Assembly (NCBI RefSeq): GCF_002095535.1
Contig: NZ_MLJI01000001.1
Location: 2,903,832 to 2,967,831, forward strand
Direction: 5' to 3'
DNA from: Pantoea cypripedii
Lineage (GTDB): Bacteria; Pseudomonadota; Gammaproteobacteria; Enterobacterales; Enterobacteriaceae
Length of the DNA stretch: 64,000 nt
The notes under the pieces: generated by a model
Databases searched by the model: none
What the model saw: the letters and a program-made list of their open reading frames with translations, nothing else
What the model was told of the DNA's origin: nothing
Position numbers and translations under genes: made by a program
Shown here: positions 49,112 to 59,138 of the stretch, in pieces
How positions within the stretch are numbered: the stretch's first letter is position 1
How the letters are laid out: each line of letters opens with the position of its first letter

Positions 49112-49250
49112 GGTTGTTCTCCCGGGGCATCAATTTAGGTATAGAGAAATGATTGCACAAGGGAACGGATGCGGGTATGTCCGCACCACTTTTCTTTGAT
49201 TTGAACCGGGATCAGCGGCGAATTCTGTCCCGGTGGGATACGTTTATCGA

Positions 49251-49703
49251 TCAAAGATCGTCAAGGAAGGTCCGATCCAGCTGTTTAAATGCCCGTTTCA
49301 GCACGTCGGCCAGAGCCTGGTAGGTGGGTTTACCTTCGACCGGCGCAATTGCCTGGCCGGCCTCTTCCAGTTTGGCCCGGACCTCATGGAACCATTGCAG
49401 TAAAGAAGGTGGCAACGGAGTCATGGAGCGTTTACCCAGCCACCATAAACCCTGCATCGGCAGGCTACAGGCAAATAGCGCGGTGGCTACCGCAGGCCCA
49501 AGCTGTCCGCCCATGGCGATCTGCCACGTCAGGGTAAAAATCGCCAGCGGCGGCATAAAGCGAATGGAAAAACGTGTCGCCGTCACCACACGATTTTCAG
49601 GGAACACCGGTGCCAGGCGTTTATCGGCTGGCCAGGTCTTCATGTAATGCTGGCCGCGCTGAAATAAGCCGAACCAGCCTGGATTACCTGTATCATTCGC
49701 CAT
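49251..49703 (-). CDS. yfbV: YfbV, UPF0208 membrane protein
   Basis: This 150-residue inner-membrane protein has two hydrophobic segments around residues 45-90 ([17 protein letters not shown] and [19 protein letters not shown]) and a cytoplasmic C-terminal domain ending [12 protein letters not shown]. In E. coli it has been tied to keeping the Ter macrodomain insulated, though the mechanism is unclear. The ATG at 49703 ([10 protein letters not shown]) is preferred because GAGGT lies just upstream. It is divergent from ackA. Confidence 0.94.
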   Translation of the reverse strand: MANDTGNPGWFGLFQRGQHYMKTWPADKRLAPVFPENRVVTATRFSIRFMPPLAIFTLTWQIAMGGQLGPAVATALFACSLPMQGLWWLGKRSMTPLPPSLLQWFHEVRAKLEEAGQAIAPVEGKPTYQALADVLKRAFKQLDRTFLDDL

Positions 49704-50042
49704 GGTAGACCTCAACTATTACTGCAAGATTTAAAATAAACTGACAACCACACAACTTTACGTGACATCCTTCAAAAGTTTTTGTCTTTAAGGGTGACAC
49801 TGGGTATTCTGACGCCGTTTCAGCAACATTACCGGAAGCTTCTGCTCAATTAAAGCGCAGTTTAGAGCCATGTTTCGCTAAGCTGATTTAAAAAAATCGC
49901 GTAAAATTACCAAAATTTTTTTGCGGATCGGTCTCTTTTTGACTACCGCATGATGTTAATCATTAATTTACCAGCTTTCATGAACTACGCTGTTAGTCTG
50001 ATTGCGTTATTTCTCGCCACTATTTAACCAATAGGTACTTCC
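49704..50042. other. yfbV-ackA intergenic region
   Basis: A 339-bp AT-rich region between divergent genes that should contain the ackA-pta and yfbV promoters. TTAATCATTAA (49956-49966) is a small palindrome that could be a regulator site. No gene or strong structure is seen. Confidence 0.6.
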
Positions 50043-51245
50043 ATGTCGACGAAGTTAGTTCTGGTTCTGAACTGCGGCAGCTCCTCACTTAAGTTTGCCA
50101 TCCTCAACCCCGCCAACGGCGACGAATTCCTCTCCGGTTTGGCTGAATGCTTCCACCTGCCTGAAGCGCGTATCAAATGGAAACTTGAGGGTAGCAAACA
50201 GGAAGCTCCTCTGGGTGCAGGCGCGGCACACAGCGAAGCCCTCAACTTCATTGTTAAAACTATTCTGGCACAAAAACCAGAGCTTTCGGCACAAATCGCT
50301 GCAATCGGCCATCGCATCGTGCATGGCGGCGAACAGCTGACAAAATCTGTCGTGATTGATGAGTCCGTTATCCAGGGTATTAAAGATGCCTCTTCATTTG
50401 CTCCGCTGCACAATCCGGCACATCTGATCGGTATTGACGAAGCAATGAAAAATTTCCCGCACCTTTCAGATAAGAATGTGGCGGTTTTTGATACAGCATT
50501 CCATCAGACAATGCCTGAAGAATCGTATCTCTACGCTCTGCCGTACAAATTGTATAAAGAACACGGCGTACGTCGCTATGGTGCCCACGGTACCAGCCAC
50601 TACTACGTGACCCAGGAAGCGGCAAAAATGCTGGGTAAACCGGTAGAAGAACTGAACGTCATCACCTGCCACCTGGGCAACGGCGGTTCTGTTTCCGCGA
50701 TTCGTAACGGTGTTTGCGTCGATACCTCAATGGGTCTGACGCCACTGGAAGGTCTGGTGATGGGCACCCGCAGCGGTGACATCGATCCGGCCATCGTTTT
50801 CTTCCTGCATGACACCCTCGGCATGAGCGTTGATGCGATCAACAAACTGCTGACCAAAGAATCTGGCCTGCTGGGTCTGACCGAAGTGACCAGCGACTGC
50901 CGCTATGTGGAAGATAACTACACCACTAAAGAAGATGCCAAACGCGCCATGGACGTGTTCTGCCATCGTCTGGCGAAATACATCGGCGGCTACACCTCGC
51001 TGATGGAAGGCCGTCTGGATGCGGTGGTCTTCACCGGCGGTATCGGTGAAAATGCCGCGATGGTGCGTGAGCTGTCTCTGCAAAAACTCGGCCTGCTGGG
51101 CTTCGAAGTGGACCACGAACGCAACCTGGCGGCGCGTTTCGGTAAATCCGGCTTCATTAATAAAGAAGGCACCCGCCCGGCGGTGGTGATCCCCACCAAC
51201 GAAGAGTTGGTCATCGCCCAGGACGCCGCGCGTCTCACCGCGTAA
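50043..51245 (+). CDS. ackA: Acetate kinase
   Basis: This 400-residue kinase interconverts acetyl phosphate + ADP and acetate + ATP. The phosphate-binding motif is [34 protein letters not shown] and [14 protein letters not shown] hold substrate residues, and the adenosine motif is [15 protein letters not shown]. Length equals E. coli AckA. It forms the acetate overflow pathway with pta just downstream; acetyl phosphate also feeds phosphate to RcsB-type regulators in E. coli. Confidence 0.99.
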   Translation: MSTKLVLVLNCGSSSLKFAILNPANGDEFLSGLAECFHLPEARIKWKLEGSKQEAPLGAGAAHSEALNFIVKTILAQKPELSAQIAAIGHRIVHGGEQLTKSVVIDESVIQGIKDASSFAPLHNPAHLIGIDEAMKNFPHLSDKNVAVFDTAFHQTMPEESYLYALPYKLYKEHGVRRYGAHGTSHYYVTQEAAKMLGKPVEELNVITCHLGNGGSVSAIRNGVCVDTSMGLTPLEGLVMGTRSGDIDPAIVFFLHDTLGMSVDAINKLLTKESGLLGLTEVTSDCRYVEDNYTTKEDAKRAMDVFCHRLAKYIGGYTSLMEGRLDAVVFTGGIGENAAMVRELSLQKLGLLGFEVDHERNLAARFGKSGFINKEGTRPAVVIPTNEELVIAQDAARLTA

Positions 51246-51253
51246 ATGCTTCT

Positions 51254-51285
51254 CTCCGTCAGCTCAGGCTGACGGAGTTGTTTTT
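51254..51285 (+). terminator. ackA-pta intergenic terminator
   Basis: Stem CTCCGTCAGC / GCTGACGGAG with loop TCAG, followed by TTGTTTTT. It lies 31 bases before the pta start and so should partly uncouple pta from the ackA transcript. Confidence 0.8.
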
Positions 51286-51315
51286 GACACCCTGCAACAC
51301 CTGAGAGGTTATAAA

Positions 51316-53460
51316 GTGTCACGTACAATTATGCTCATTCCAACCGGCACCAGTGTCGGTCTGACCAGCGTCAGTCTTGGCGTGATCCGTGCGATGGAAC
51401 GCAAAGGCGTTCGCCTGAGCGTATTCAAACCGATTGCGCAGCCACGCACTGGCGGCGACAAACCGGACCAGACCACCACCATCATCCGTAAGAACTCCTC
51501 GATTCCAGCCGCTGAACCGCTGCTGATGTCGCGTGTTGAGTCGCTGCTGGGTTCGAACCAGCAGGACGTGCTGATGGAAGAGATCATCGCCCGCTACCAC
51601 GAAAACACCAAAGATGCCGAAGTGGTGCTGGTGGAAGGTCTGGTGCCGACGCGCAAACACCAGTTTGCCTCCGCGCTGAACTATGAAATCGCCAAAACCC
51701 TGAACGCTGAAATCGTCTTCGTTACCGCACTGGGCAACGATTCTCCGGCCCAGCTGAAAGAACGTATCGAACTGACGCAAAGCAGCTTTGGCGGCAGCAA
51801 GAACAAAAACATCACTGGCGTGATCATCAACAAACTGAATGCGCCGGTGGACGAACAGGGACGCACGCGTCCGGATTTGTCAGAGATTTTTGACGATTCT
51901 TCCAAAGCCAGCATCGCCAACATCGATCCGAAAACGCTGTTCACCAACAGCCCGCTGCCGGTGCTGGGTTGTGTGCCGTGGAGCTTTGATCTGATCGCCA
52001 CCCGCGCGATTGATATGTGCCGCCACCTGAACGCCGACATCATCAACGAAGGTGAAATCCAGACGCGTCGGGTGAAATCCGTTACCTTCTGCGCACGTAG
52101 CATTCCGCACATGCTGGAGCACTTCCGCCCAGGTTCTCTGCTGGTGACCTCCGCAGACCGTCCTGACGTGTTGCTGGCAGCCTGTCTGGCCGCAATGAAT
52201 GGCGTGGAAATCGGTGCCATTCTGCTGACCGGTGGCTACGAGATTGATGAGCGTATTGGTCGTCTGTGCGAGCGCGCCTTCCAGACCGGCCTGCCGGTAT
52301 TTATGGTGAAAACCAACACCTGGCAAACCTCGCTCAGCCTGCAAAGCTTCAACCTCGAAGTCCCGGCTGATGATACCCAGCGTATTGAGAAAGTGCAGGA
52401 ATACGTTGCCAGCTACATCAATGACGACTGGATCGAATCGCTGACTGCCACCTCCGAGCGCAGCCGTCGTCTGTCACCGCCAGCCTTCCGCTACCAGCTG
52501 ACCGAGCTGGCACGCAAAGCAGGCAAGCGTATCGTTCTGCCGGAAGGCGACGAGCCGCGTACCGTGAAAGCTGCCGCCATCTGTGCCGAACGCGGAATCG
52601 CCACCTGTGTGCTGCTGGGTAACCCGGATGAGATCCAGCGTGTAGCCGCCGCGCAGGGTGTGGAACTAGGCAAAGGCATCGTCATTGTCGATCCGGAAGT
52701 GGTGCGCGAGAACTATGTGCCGCGTCTGGTTGAACTGCGTAAGAGCAAAGGCATGACCGAAGTGGTTGCGCAGGAGCAGCTGGAAGACAACGTGGTGCTG
52801 GGCACCATGATGCTGGAAAGTGGTGAAGTGGATGGCCTGGTTTCCGGTGCCGTACACACCACCGCCAACACCATTCGTCCGCCGTTGCAGCTGATCAAAA
52901 CCGCGCCAAACAGCTCACTGGTTTCTTCGGTGTTCTTTATGCTGCTGCCGGAGCAGGTGCTGGTATATGGCGACTGCGCCATCAACCCGGACCCGAACCC
53001 GGAACAGCTGGCCGAAATCGCGATTCAGTCTGCCGATTCTGCCAAAGCTTTTGGTATCGATCCGCGCGTCGCGATGATCTCCTACTCAACCGGTAACTCC
53101 GGTGCCGGTAGCGACGTTGAGAAAGTCCGTGAAGCCACGCGTATCGCGCAGGAAAAACGCCCTGATCTGGTGATCGACGGTCCGTTGCAGTATGACGCCG
53201 CCATCATGGAAGACGTGGCGAAATCCAAAGCGCCGAACTCGCAGGTTGCAGGCCGTGCCACCGTGTTTATCTTCCCGGATCTGAACACCGGTAACACCAC
53301 CTACAAAGCGGTACAGCGTTCAGCAGACCTGATCTCCATCGGACCGATGTTGCAGGGTATGCGCAAGCCGGTGAACGACCTGTCACGCGGTGCACTGGTG
53401 GACGATATCGTCTACACCATCGCCCTGACAGCGATTCAGTCTCAGCAGGCTGAAGGCTAA
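51316..53460 (+). CDS. pta: Phosphate acetyltransferase
   Basis: This 714-residue long-form Pta (714 in E. coli) converts acetyl-CoA + phosphate to acetyl phosphate. The N-terminal P-loop-NTPase-like domain (about 1-190, [23 protein letters not shown]), a central DRTGG domain (about 215-330) and the C-terminal catalytic PTA_PTB domain (about 388-710, starting [24 protein letters not shown]) are complete. It begins with GTG (residues read [11 protein letters not shown]). A strong terminator follows 20 bases after the stop. Confidence 0.98.
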   Translation: MSRTIMLIPTGTSVGLTSVSLGVIRAMERKGVRLSVFKPIAQPRTGGDKPDQTTTIIRKNSSIPAAEPLLMSRVESLLGSNQQDVLMEEIIARYHENTKDAEVVLVEGLVPTRKHQFASALNYEIAKTLNAEIVFVTALGNDSPAQLKERIELTQSSFGGSKNKNITGVIINKLNAPVDEQGRTRPDLSEIFDDSSKASIANIDPKTLFTNSPLPVLGCVPWSFDLIATRAIDMCRHLNADIINEGEIQTRRVKSVTFCARSIPHMLEHFRPGSLLVTSADRPDVLLAACLAAMNGVEIGAILLTGGYEIDERIGRLCERAFQTGLPVFMVKTNTWQTSLSLQSFNLEVPADDTQRIEKVQEYVASYINDDWIESLTATSERSRRLSPPAFRYQLTELARKAGKRIVLPEGDEPRTVKAAAICAERGIATCVLLGNPDEIQRVAAAQGVELGKGIVIVDPEVVRENYVPRLVELRKSKGMTEVVAQEQLEDNVVLGTMMLESGEVDGLVSGAVHTTANTIRPPLQLIKTAPNSSLVSSVFFMLLPEQVLVYGDCAINPDPNPEQLAEIAIQSADSAKAFGIDPRVAMISYSTGNSGAGSDVEKVREATRIAQEKRPDLVIDGPLQYDAAIMEDVAKSKAPNSQVAGRATVFIFPDLNTGNTTYKAVQRSADLISIGPMLQGMRKPVNDLSRGALVDDIVYTIALTAIQSQQAEG

Positions 53461-53481
53461 TTCCGGTCGTTAAATGCGGAT

Positions 53482-53507
53482 AAGGCGTCCCGCGGGACGC
53501 CTTTTTT
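53482..53507 (+). terminator. pta terminator
   Basis: Stem AAGGCGTCCC / GGGACGCCTT with loop GC, running into TTTTTT. Confidence 0.92.
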
Positions 53508-53530
53508 ACGCGATAAACGCGTGTAATTCC

Positions 53531-53604
53531 GTAGCGGCGCGATTTATCGCGCAGATTTTATCCCTGCGTTGCTGCCAGAGGCGCGCGATAAATCGCGCCG
53601 CTAC
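53531..53604. repeat. REP-like palindromic element, copy 6
   Basis: Full arms GTAGCGGCGCGATTTATC and GATAAATCGCGCCGCTAC, between the convergent pta and polyamine ATPase genes. Confidence 0.9.
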
Positions 53605-53626
53605 AGGTCAGGCCCGCTTGTGGGCT

Positions 53627-54712
53627 TTACTGCAACATCACATCCAGCGCACGCAAATGCTGCGGCTGCCACGACAGGCTTACCTGCGCACCCGGCTGCC
53701 AGTTTTTATCCATCTTCGACGGCGACAGCTTCACCATAAAGTTCCCCTGCCCGGCCACACTGGTCAGCATACGCACATGGTCACCCAGGTAAATAAATTG
53801 CTGGATCTGCGCCTGCACGATCTGATCGCCCTGCTCCGGCGCATTGACGTTCACACGCTCCGGACGAATGCTGAGCTGGATCTTTTTACCTGGTGAACTG
53901 GGGCGCACTTTCAGCGCATCAAGCTGCGTACCATCATCCAGTTTCACCTGATAGAAATCACCGTTCTGCGCCACCTGAGTCGCCAGTAAGCTGTTGTTTT
54001 CGCCGATAAACTGCGCGACAAACGCATTCTCAGGCTGCTCGTAAAGTTTATCCGGGCTGTCCATCTGCTGGATCATGCCATCGTTGAATACCGCAACCCG
54101 ATCGGACATGGTCATTGCTTCGCTCTGATCGTGCGTCACATAGACGATCGTCAGACCCAGCATATCGTGTAACTGTTTGATCTCCATTTGCATATGTTCG
54201 CGCAATTGCTTATCCAGCGCCCCGAGCGGCTCATCCATCAGCACCAGCTTTGGTTCAAACACCAACGCCCGCGCCAGGGCCACACGTTGCTGCTGCCCGC
54301 CGGACATTTGGGCCGGATAACGATCCGCCAGTGACGTCAGTTTGATCATGTCCAGAATGCGATCGACGCGAGCTTTGATGTCGGCTTTGTTCATGCGGCG
54401 AATCGACAGCGGAAAGGCGAGGTTTTCCGCCACCGTCATATGGGGAAACAGCGCATAGTTCTGGAACACCATGCCGATATCGCGCTGGTGCGGTGGCAAG
54501 GTATGCAGCGGTTTATCACGCAATAAAATCTCGCCATCGGTCGGCGTTTCAAAGCCCGCCAGCATCATCAGGCTGGTGGTTTTACCTGAACCGGATGGAC
54601 CAAGCAGCGTGAGAAACTCCCCTTCCTCCACGTCAAGATTGAGGTTACGTACCACCAGCTTATCGCCGTCGTAACTCTTTTTTATGTTCCTGAAACTAAC
54701 GAAATTTCTCAT
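53627..54712 (-). CDS. ABC transporter ATP-binding protein, PotA-type (polyamine)
   Basis: A 361-residue ATPase. Walker A is [15 protein letters not shown] (about residue 38), the Q-loop is in [15 protein letters not shown], the signature is [16 protein letters not shown], Walker B is [14 protein letters not shown], and the H-loop is in [13 protein letters not shown]-terminal TOBE_2 domain (about 275-361) places it with PotA/YdcT polyamine importers. The start at 54712 ([14 protein letters not shown]) is chosen over a longer atypical frame. It faces away from the matching binding-protein and permease genes, with the regulator and aminotransferase between, but is the only ATPase in the cluster. 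Substrate (putrescine, spermidine or GABA-like) is inferred from context. Confidence 0.88.
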   Translation of the reverse strand: MRNFVSFRNIKKSYDGDKLVVRNLNLDVEEGEFLTLLGPSGSGKTTSLMMLAGFETPTDGEILLRDKPLHTLPPHQRDIGMVFQNYALFPHMTVAENLAFPLSIRRMNKADIKARVDRILDMIKLTSLADRYPAQMSGGQQQRVALARALVFEPKLVLMDEPLGALDKQLREHMQMEIKQLHDMLGLTIVYVTHDQSEAMTMSDRVAVFNDGMIQQMDSPDKLYEQPENAFVAQFIGENNSLLATQVAQNGDFYQVKLDDGTQLDALKVRPSSPGKKIQLSIRPERVNVNAPEQGDQIVQAQIQQFIYLGDHVRMLTSVAGQGNFMVKLSPSKMDKNWQPGAQVSLSWQPQHLRALDVMLQ

Positions 54713-54987
54713 GACGTTCTCTCGTAAAGCGTGAAGGAAAAGTAATCCGGCACGATTCCTGCATCGACATGTCTGACATGCGCATGCTGGCGGCTCTTTT
54801 TTTAGCACTACCACAACGCATTTCAGGAACACAAGAGAAATTTGACAATTTGAATACAAAGTTAGCCTGAATCAAAAATCGCAGGCTATTGATTTCTATT
54901 GTCTTTTAAAATTAAACGTTACAGAAATGTTAATAATGCCGCTAATGCACTGATTACGTGCCCTGCACCGGGACAGGGCAGCGTCGG

Positions 54988-56484
54988 TCACATCGGCACC
55001 GGTGTAGTTTTGAGATGGTGTTGCAGGCGTTGCAGAATCGGCGCAAATGCGGCGGCCATCTGCGCTTCGTCAACGCAGGCGTAGCCTAGCAGCAGGCCGC
55101 GGCGTAGCGTCCCGCGCTGGTAGTACGAGGAGAGCGGACGCGTCAGCACGCCGTTCTGCTCCAGCTCAGCGCTGAAGGCCACATCGTCGATGCTTTCCGG
55201 CAGGCCGAGAATCAGGTGCAGCCCGGCGTTGCTGTGATGCACCACCCAGGATGCGCCGAGGGTGTCGGTAATCAGCGCCACCAGCGCCGCACGCCGACGA
55301 CTGTAAATCTGCCGCATCCGCCGCACATGCGCCGCGTAATGCCCTTCACGAATAAACTCCGCCAGCGTCAGCTGCACCAGGCCATATCCGCCACGATACA
55401 GCTCCGAATGGGCCATTTTCATCCGCGTCGCCAGGGGTTTGGGCACCACCATGTAACTCAGGCGAATCCCCGGATAGAGCGTCTTGCTGAAGGTGCCGAG
55501 ATAAATTACCGGCGCATCCGGCGACAGTCCCTGCAAAGCCGGAATCGGGCTACCGGCAAAGCGGAACTCACCATCGTAATCATCCTCAACCACCCAGCTA
55601 CCGGTACTTTTGGCGCGGTTTAATAACTCATGACGGCGTTGCAGGCTCATCACCGCCCCCAGCGGATATTGGTGCGAAGGGGTGACGCAAATCAGGCGCG
55701 GCGCAGGACGGTCGCTCTGCTCCGCAGGCAGCACCAGCCCCTGCTCGTCCACTTCGGTGGGGATCAGGTCGATACCATTGACCGCCAGCACGTTGCGGAT
55801 GCCCCAGTAACCCGGCTCCTCCACCAGCGCACTGTCGCCCGGATCGCACAGCATTTTCGCCAGCAAATCAAGCGACTGATGGGTGCCCGCTGTCACCAGC
55901 ACCTGCTCCGCCGTGCAGTTGACCGAGCGGATCACCCGCAGATACTCAGCCAGCGCCTGTTGCAGCTCGACGCATCCGCCGTGGTTGGCATAGCTCAGTG
56001 ATTCCACCGGCAGGCGACGGCTGATGCGCAGCTGGATTTTGCGCCAGATATCGTGCGGCATGTAACTCACATCCGGTACGCCCGGCATAAACGCGCCCCA
56101 CTGAAACGCCCCGGCACCACTTTGTGACAGCAGACGCGCCCCGCGTCGTGACAGGCGGATAGTATTCATACCACGGGCACGCGGAGCAGGCGTCGGGGCC
56201 ACTTCCGGGCTTTGTTCCGGTAGCACCAGGCAGACGAAGGTACCACTTCCGGTCCGGGTTTCCAGATAGCCTTCCGATTGCAGTTTTTCGTACGCCGCCA
56301 GTACGGTATTACGCGACACCGAAAGCTCGCGCGCCAGGTCACGGCTGGCGGGCAGCCGCACCCCGGTGGCGATGGCACCTTCCTGAATCGCCCCCTGCAA
56401 AACGTCGTACAGGCGCTTGGCCAGCGAGCCGCCGGAAAGCTGATTTAAACGCTGAAACAGCAGGTCACCCAGTAGGCTGCGCAA
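54988..56484 (-). CDS. MocR-family regulator (GntR helix-turn-helix fused to aminotransferase-like domain)
   Basis: This 498-residue chimeric regulator has a GntR winged helix in residues 15-85 (LAKRLYDVLQGAIQEGAIATGVRLPASRDLARELSVSRNTVLAAYEKL), a linker of about 45 residues, and a fold-type I aminotransferase domain with the PLP Lys in YLGTFSKTLYPGIRLSYMVVP. Such proteins (PdxR, GabR) sense PLP and an amino compound such as GABA. It is divergent from the GABA aminotransferase gene with 122 bp between, so it most likely controls that gene and the transporter. An inverted repeat in the gap is the likely operator. Confidence 0.9.
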   Translation of the reverse strand: MRSLLGDLLFQRLNQLSGGSLAKRLYDVLQGAIQEGAIATGVRLPASRDLARELSVSRNTVLAAYEKLQSEGYLETRTGSGTFVCLVLPEQSPEVAPTPAPRARGMNTIRLSRRGARLLSQSGAGAFQWGAFMPGVPDVSYMPHDIWRKIQLRISRRLPVESLSYANHGGCVELQQALAEYLRVIRSVNCTAEQVLVTAGTHQSLDLLAKMLCDPGDSALVEEPGYWGIRNVLAVNGIDLIPTEVDEQGLVLPAEQSDRPAPRLICVTPSHQYPLGAVMSLQRRHELLNRAKSTGSWVVEDDYDGEFRFAGSPIPALQGLSPDAPVIYLGTFSKTLYPGIRLSYMVVPKPLATRMKMAHSELYRGGYGLVQLTLAEFIREGHYAAHVRRMRQIYSRRRAALVALITDTLGASWVVHHSNAGLHLILGLPESIDDVAFSAELEQNGVLTRPLSSYYQRGTLRRGLLLGYACVDEAQMAAAFAPILQRLQHHLKTTPVPM

Positions 56485-56505
56485 AATTGGTACCTCAAAA
56501 TAAAA

Positions 56506-56563
56506 AAAACTGGCTCTGGATTATAAAACCCTGAAAACGCTAAAAAGCAAGCAGGGCAGTTTT
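56506..56563. promoter_or_regulatory. inverted repeat between mocR-type gene and aminotransferase gene
   Basis: AAAACTGGCTCTG (56506-56518) and CAGGGCAGTTTT (56552-56563) are inverted copies with one gap, flanking TTATAAAACCC, which looks like a -10 region. Candidate MocR operator. Confidence 0.45.
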
Positions 56564-56606
56564 CCGGCGTGAAGTCAGCCGGCGAATCACATGATGAGGT
56601 TGAGCT

Positions 56607-57866
56607 ATGAGTAACAGCGAATTACAGGCACGTCGTTTAAACGCCACCCCACGCGGTGTCGGTGTGATGTGCGATTTCTATGCCGTGAAAGCGGAAAACG
56701 CCACGCTCTGGGATCATCAGGGCCGTGAATACACCGATTTTAGCGCCGGTATTGCGGTGCTGAACACCGGCCACCGTCACCCGAAAGTGATGGCTGCGGT
56801 GAAACAGCAGCTGGATTGCTTCACCCACACCGCGTTCCAGGTGATCCCTTACGAGAATTACATCAGCCTGGCCGAGCGCCTGAATGAGCGCGTACCGGTT
56901 ACCGGTCCGGCCAAAACCACTTTCTTCTCCACCGGTGCCGAAGCGGTGGAAAACGCGGTGAAAATTGCCCGCGCGGCTACTGGTCGTCCCGGCATCATCG
57001 CTTTTACCGGCGCGTTTCATGGCCGCACCCATATGACCATGACGCTGACCGGCAAAGTGGTCCCCTACAAGACCGGCTTTGGTCCGTTCGCCAGCTCAGT
57101 ATTCCATGCCCGCTATCCCAATGCACTGCATGGCCACAGCGTGGCAGCGGCACTGGAAAGTATCGAGTCAATTTTCCGCTGCGATATCAGCCCGCAGCAG
57201 GTCGCGGCAATTATTTTCGAGCCGATTCAGGGCGAAGGCGGTTTCAACGTGGCACCCGTGGAATTCGTCACTGCGCTGCGTAAGCTGTGCGACCAGCACG
57301 GCATTTTGCTGATTGCTGACGAGATTCAGAGCGGCTTTGCCCGCACCGGTAAGCTGTTTGCCAGCGAATATTATGACGTGAAGCCTGACCTGATCACCAT
57401 GGCGAAAAGCCTGGCAGGCGGCATGCCGTTGTCAGCGGTGTCCGGACGCGCTGAGGTGATGGATGCACCGCAACCGGGCGGTCTCGGCGGCACTTATGCC
57501 GGTAGCCCGCCAGCGATTGCTGCGGCCCACGCCGTGCTCGACGTGATCGACGAAGAACAACTGTGTCAGCGCGCGAACCAGCTCGGCGCAAAATTGAGTG
57601 AAACCCTACAGGGTGCCGGGTGCCGTTCACTGGCTGAAGTACGCGGTCGCGGTTCAATGATTGCGGCGGAGTTTAATGACGCCGCAGGTAAACCTTCCGC
57701 CGATATCGCCCGCGCCATCCAGCAGCAGGCACTGGCACAGGGGCTGATTCTGCTGACCTGTGGCGTGCACGCTAACGTGATCCGCTTCCTTTACCCGCTC
57801 ACCATTCCGGACGCGCAGTTCAACAGCGCATTGCAACTGCTGTCCGGCATTCTGGCGCAACACTAA
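56607..57866 (+). CDS. 4-aminobutyrate aminotransferase (PuuE/GabT type)
   Basis: This 419-residue class III PLP aminotransferase converts GABA and 2-oxoglutarate to succinate semialdehyde and glutamate. The start is RLNATPRGVGVMCDF, close to E. coli PuuE. STGAEAVENAVKIAR binds phosphate, LLIADEIQSGFARTG contains the Asp that pairs with the PLP ring, and the PLP Lys is in TMAKSLAGGMPLS. The sequence is closer to PuuE than to GabT. It heads a rightward run with the polyamine transporter, which fits putrescine-to-GABA catabolism. No succinate-semialdehyde dehydrogenase lies nearby. Confidence 0.93.
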   Translation: MSNSELQARRLNATPRGVGVMCDFYAVKAENATLWDHQGREYTDFSAGIAVLNTGHRHPKVMAAVKQQLDCFTHTAFQVIPYENYISLAERLNERVPVTGPAKTTFFSTGAEAVENAVKIARAATGRPGIIAFTGAFHGRTHMTMTLTGKVVPYKTGFGPFASSVFHARYPNALHGHSVAAALESIESIFRCDISPQQVAAIIFEPIQGEGGFNVAPVEFVTALRKLCDQHGILLIADEIQSGFARTGKLFASEYYDVKPDLITMAKSLAGGMPLSAVSGRAEVMDAPQPGGLGGTYAGSPPAIAAAHAVLDVIDEEQLCQRANQLGAKLSETLQGAGCRSLAEVRGRGSMIAAEFNDAAGKPSADIARAIQQQALAQGLILLTCGVHANVIRFLYPLTIPDAQFNSALQLLSGILAQH

Positions 57867-57983
57867 GTCTCTCCCCTGATGCATAGCGCCGTTCCCGCTA
57901 TGCATCGGTACCTGGCATAAAAGCTGCATTGCAAACACTACGCAGGTTCGCCTGCACATCAATAATAATTCAGGAGTTGTGGG

Positions 57984-59009
57984 ATGGTTAAAAAGTTAGC
58001 TGTACTCATTTTCGCTACCATAGCACTGCAAGCACAGGCAGAAACCCTGACTGTGATCTCTTTTGGTGGCACCAACAAGGACGCCCAGGACAAAGCATTC
58101 TATAAACCCTTTACCGCCGCCGGGAAAGGCACCATCGATGCTGGCGAATACAACGGAGAGATGGCGCGTATCCGTGCCATGGTGGAGACCAAACAGGTCG
58201 GCTGGGATGTGGTTGAGCTGGAAACCCCGGAACTGCTGCGTGGTTGTGATGAAGGGCTGTTCGAGACGCTCGACTGGAGCAAGCTGGGCAACAAAAGTGA
58301 TTTCATTCCTGGCAGCGTCAGCGAATGTGGTGCCGGGATTTTTGTCTGGTCTACCGTGCTGACCTACGACGCCGACAAACTGAAAGCCGCCCCCACCAGT
58401 TGGGCTGATTTCTGGGATGTGAAGAAATTCCCTGGCAAACGCGCGCTGCGTAAGAGCGCCAAATATACCCTCGAAATCGCGCTGATGGCGGATGGCGTCA
58501 AGCGTGAGGATGTCTACAAAGTGCTGGCGACGCCAGCCGGTGTCGACCGCGCCTTCAAAAAGCTGGATGAGCTGAAACCGAATATCCAGTGGTGGGAATC
58601 CGGCGCACAGCCGCTGCAATGGCTGGTATCGGGTGACGTGGTGATGGCATCGGCGTACAACGGCCGTGTCGGCACCGCGCAAGCGGAAGGTCATAACTTC
58701 AAAATCGTCTGGGACGGCGGCCTGTATGACCTGGATAACTGGGCCATCGTCAAGGGCTCGAAACATAAAGCCCTGGCAGAACAGTTTATCGCCTTCGCCA
58801 ACCAGCCCGAAAACCAGAAAGTCTACGCCGAAAATATTCCTTACGGCCCGACCAATATCAAAGCCGGTTCCCTGCTGGCACCTGACCGCCTGAAGCAGCT
58901 GCCCACCTCGCCGGATAACCTGGCGAAATCGGTGCAGGTGGATGCCAATTTCTGGCTGGAACACGGCGAAGAACTGGAACAGCGCTTTAACAGCTGGGCC
59001 GCCAAATAA
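57984..59009 (+). CDS. Polyamine-type periplasmic substrate-binding protein (PotD-like)
   Basis: This 341-residue protein has a signal peptide (MVKKLAVLIFATIALQAQA, cut before ETLTVISFGG). The mature part is an SBP_bac_8/PotD-type bilobed binding protein with FVWSTVLTYDADKL, WADFWDVKKFPGKRALRKS and VWDGGLYDLDNWAIVKGSKHK. It is near the YdcS/PotD group. GGGATGG-type spacing with CAGGAGTTG just upstream gives a good ribosome site at 57984. A REP-like hairpin immediately downstream separates it from the permeases and may protect the RNA so that binding protein is made in excess. Confidence 0.92.
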   Translation: MVKKLAVLIFATIALQAQAETLTVISFGGTNKDAQDKAFYKPFTAAGKGTIDAGEYNGEMARIRAMVETKQVGWDVVELETPELLRGCDEGLFETLDWSKLGNKSDFIPGSVSECGAGIFVWSTVLTYDADKLKAAPTSWADFWDVKKFPGKRALRKSAKYTLEIALMADGVKREDVYKVLATPAGVDRAFKKLDELKPNIQWWESGAQPLQWLVSGDVVMASAYNGRVGTAQAEGHNFKIVWDGGLYDLDNWAIVKGSKHKALAEQFIAFANQPENQKVYAENIPYGPTNIKAGSLLAPDRLKQLPTSPDNLAKSVQVDANFWLEHGEELEQRFNSWAAK

Positions 59010-59023
59010 TCGCAGGCAATGAC

Positions 59024-59095
59024 GTAGCGGCGCGATTTATCGCGCGGATTTTTCCGGCACAACGCACGGGACTGCGCGATAAATCGCGCCGCTAC
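59024..59095. repeat. REP-like palindromic element, copy 7 (inside the transporter operon)
   Basis: Full arms GTAGCGGCGCGATTTATC and GATAAATCGCGCCGCTAC, 14 bases after the binding-protein stop and 43 bases before the permease start. The position is like malE-malF REPs that raise binding-protein levels. Confidence 0.9.
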
Positions 59096-59138
59096 GGTGT
59101 ATTCCCCCGATGTTGAAACATCAGTAAGGAGTCCGGCC

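Noticed and set aside
53627-54859. Longer 410-residue form of the polyamine ATPase
   Set aside because: The extra 49 N-terminal residues are atypical and Cys-rich, and the family start is at 54712.
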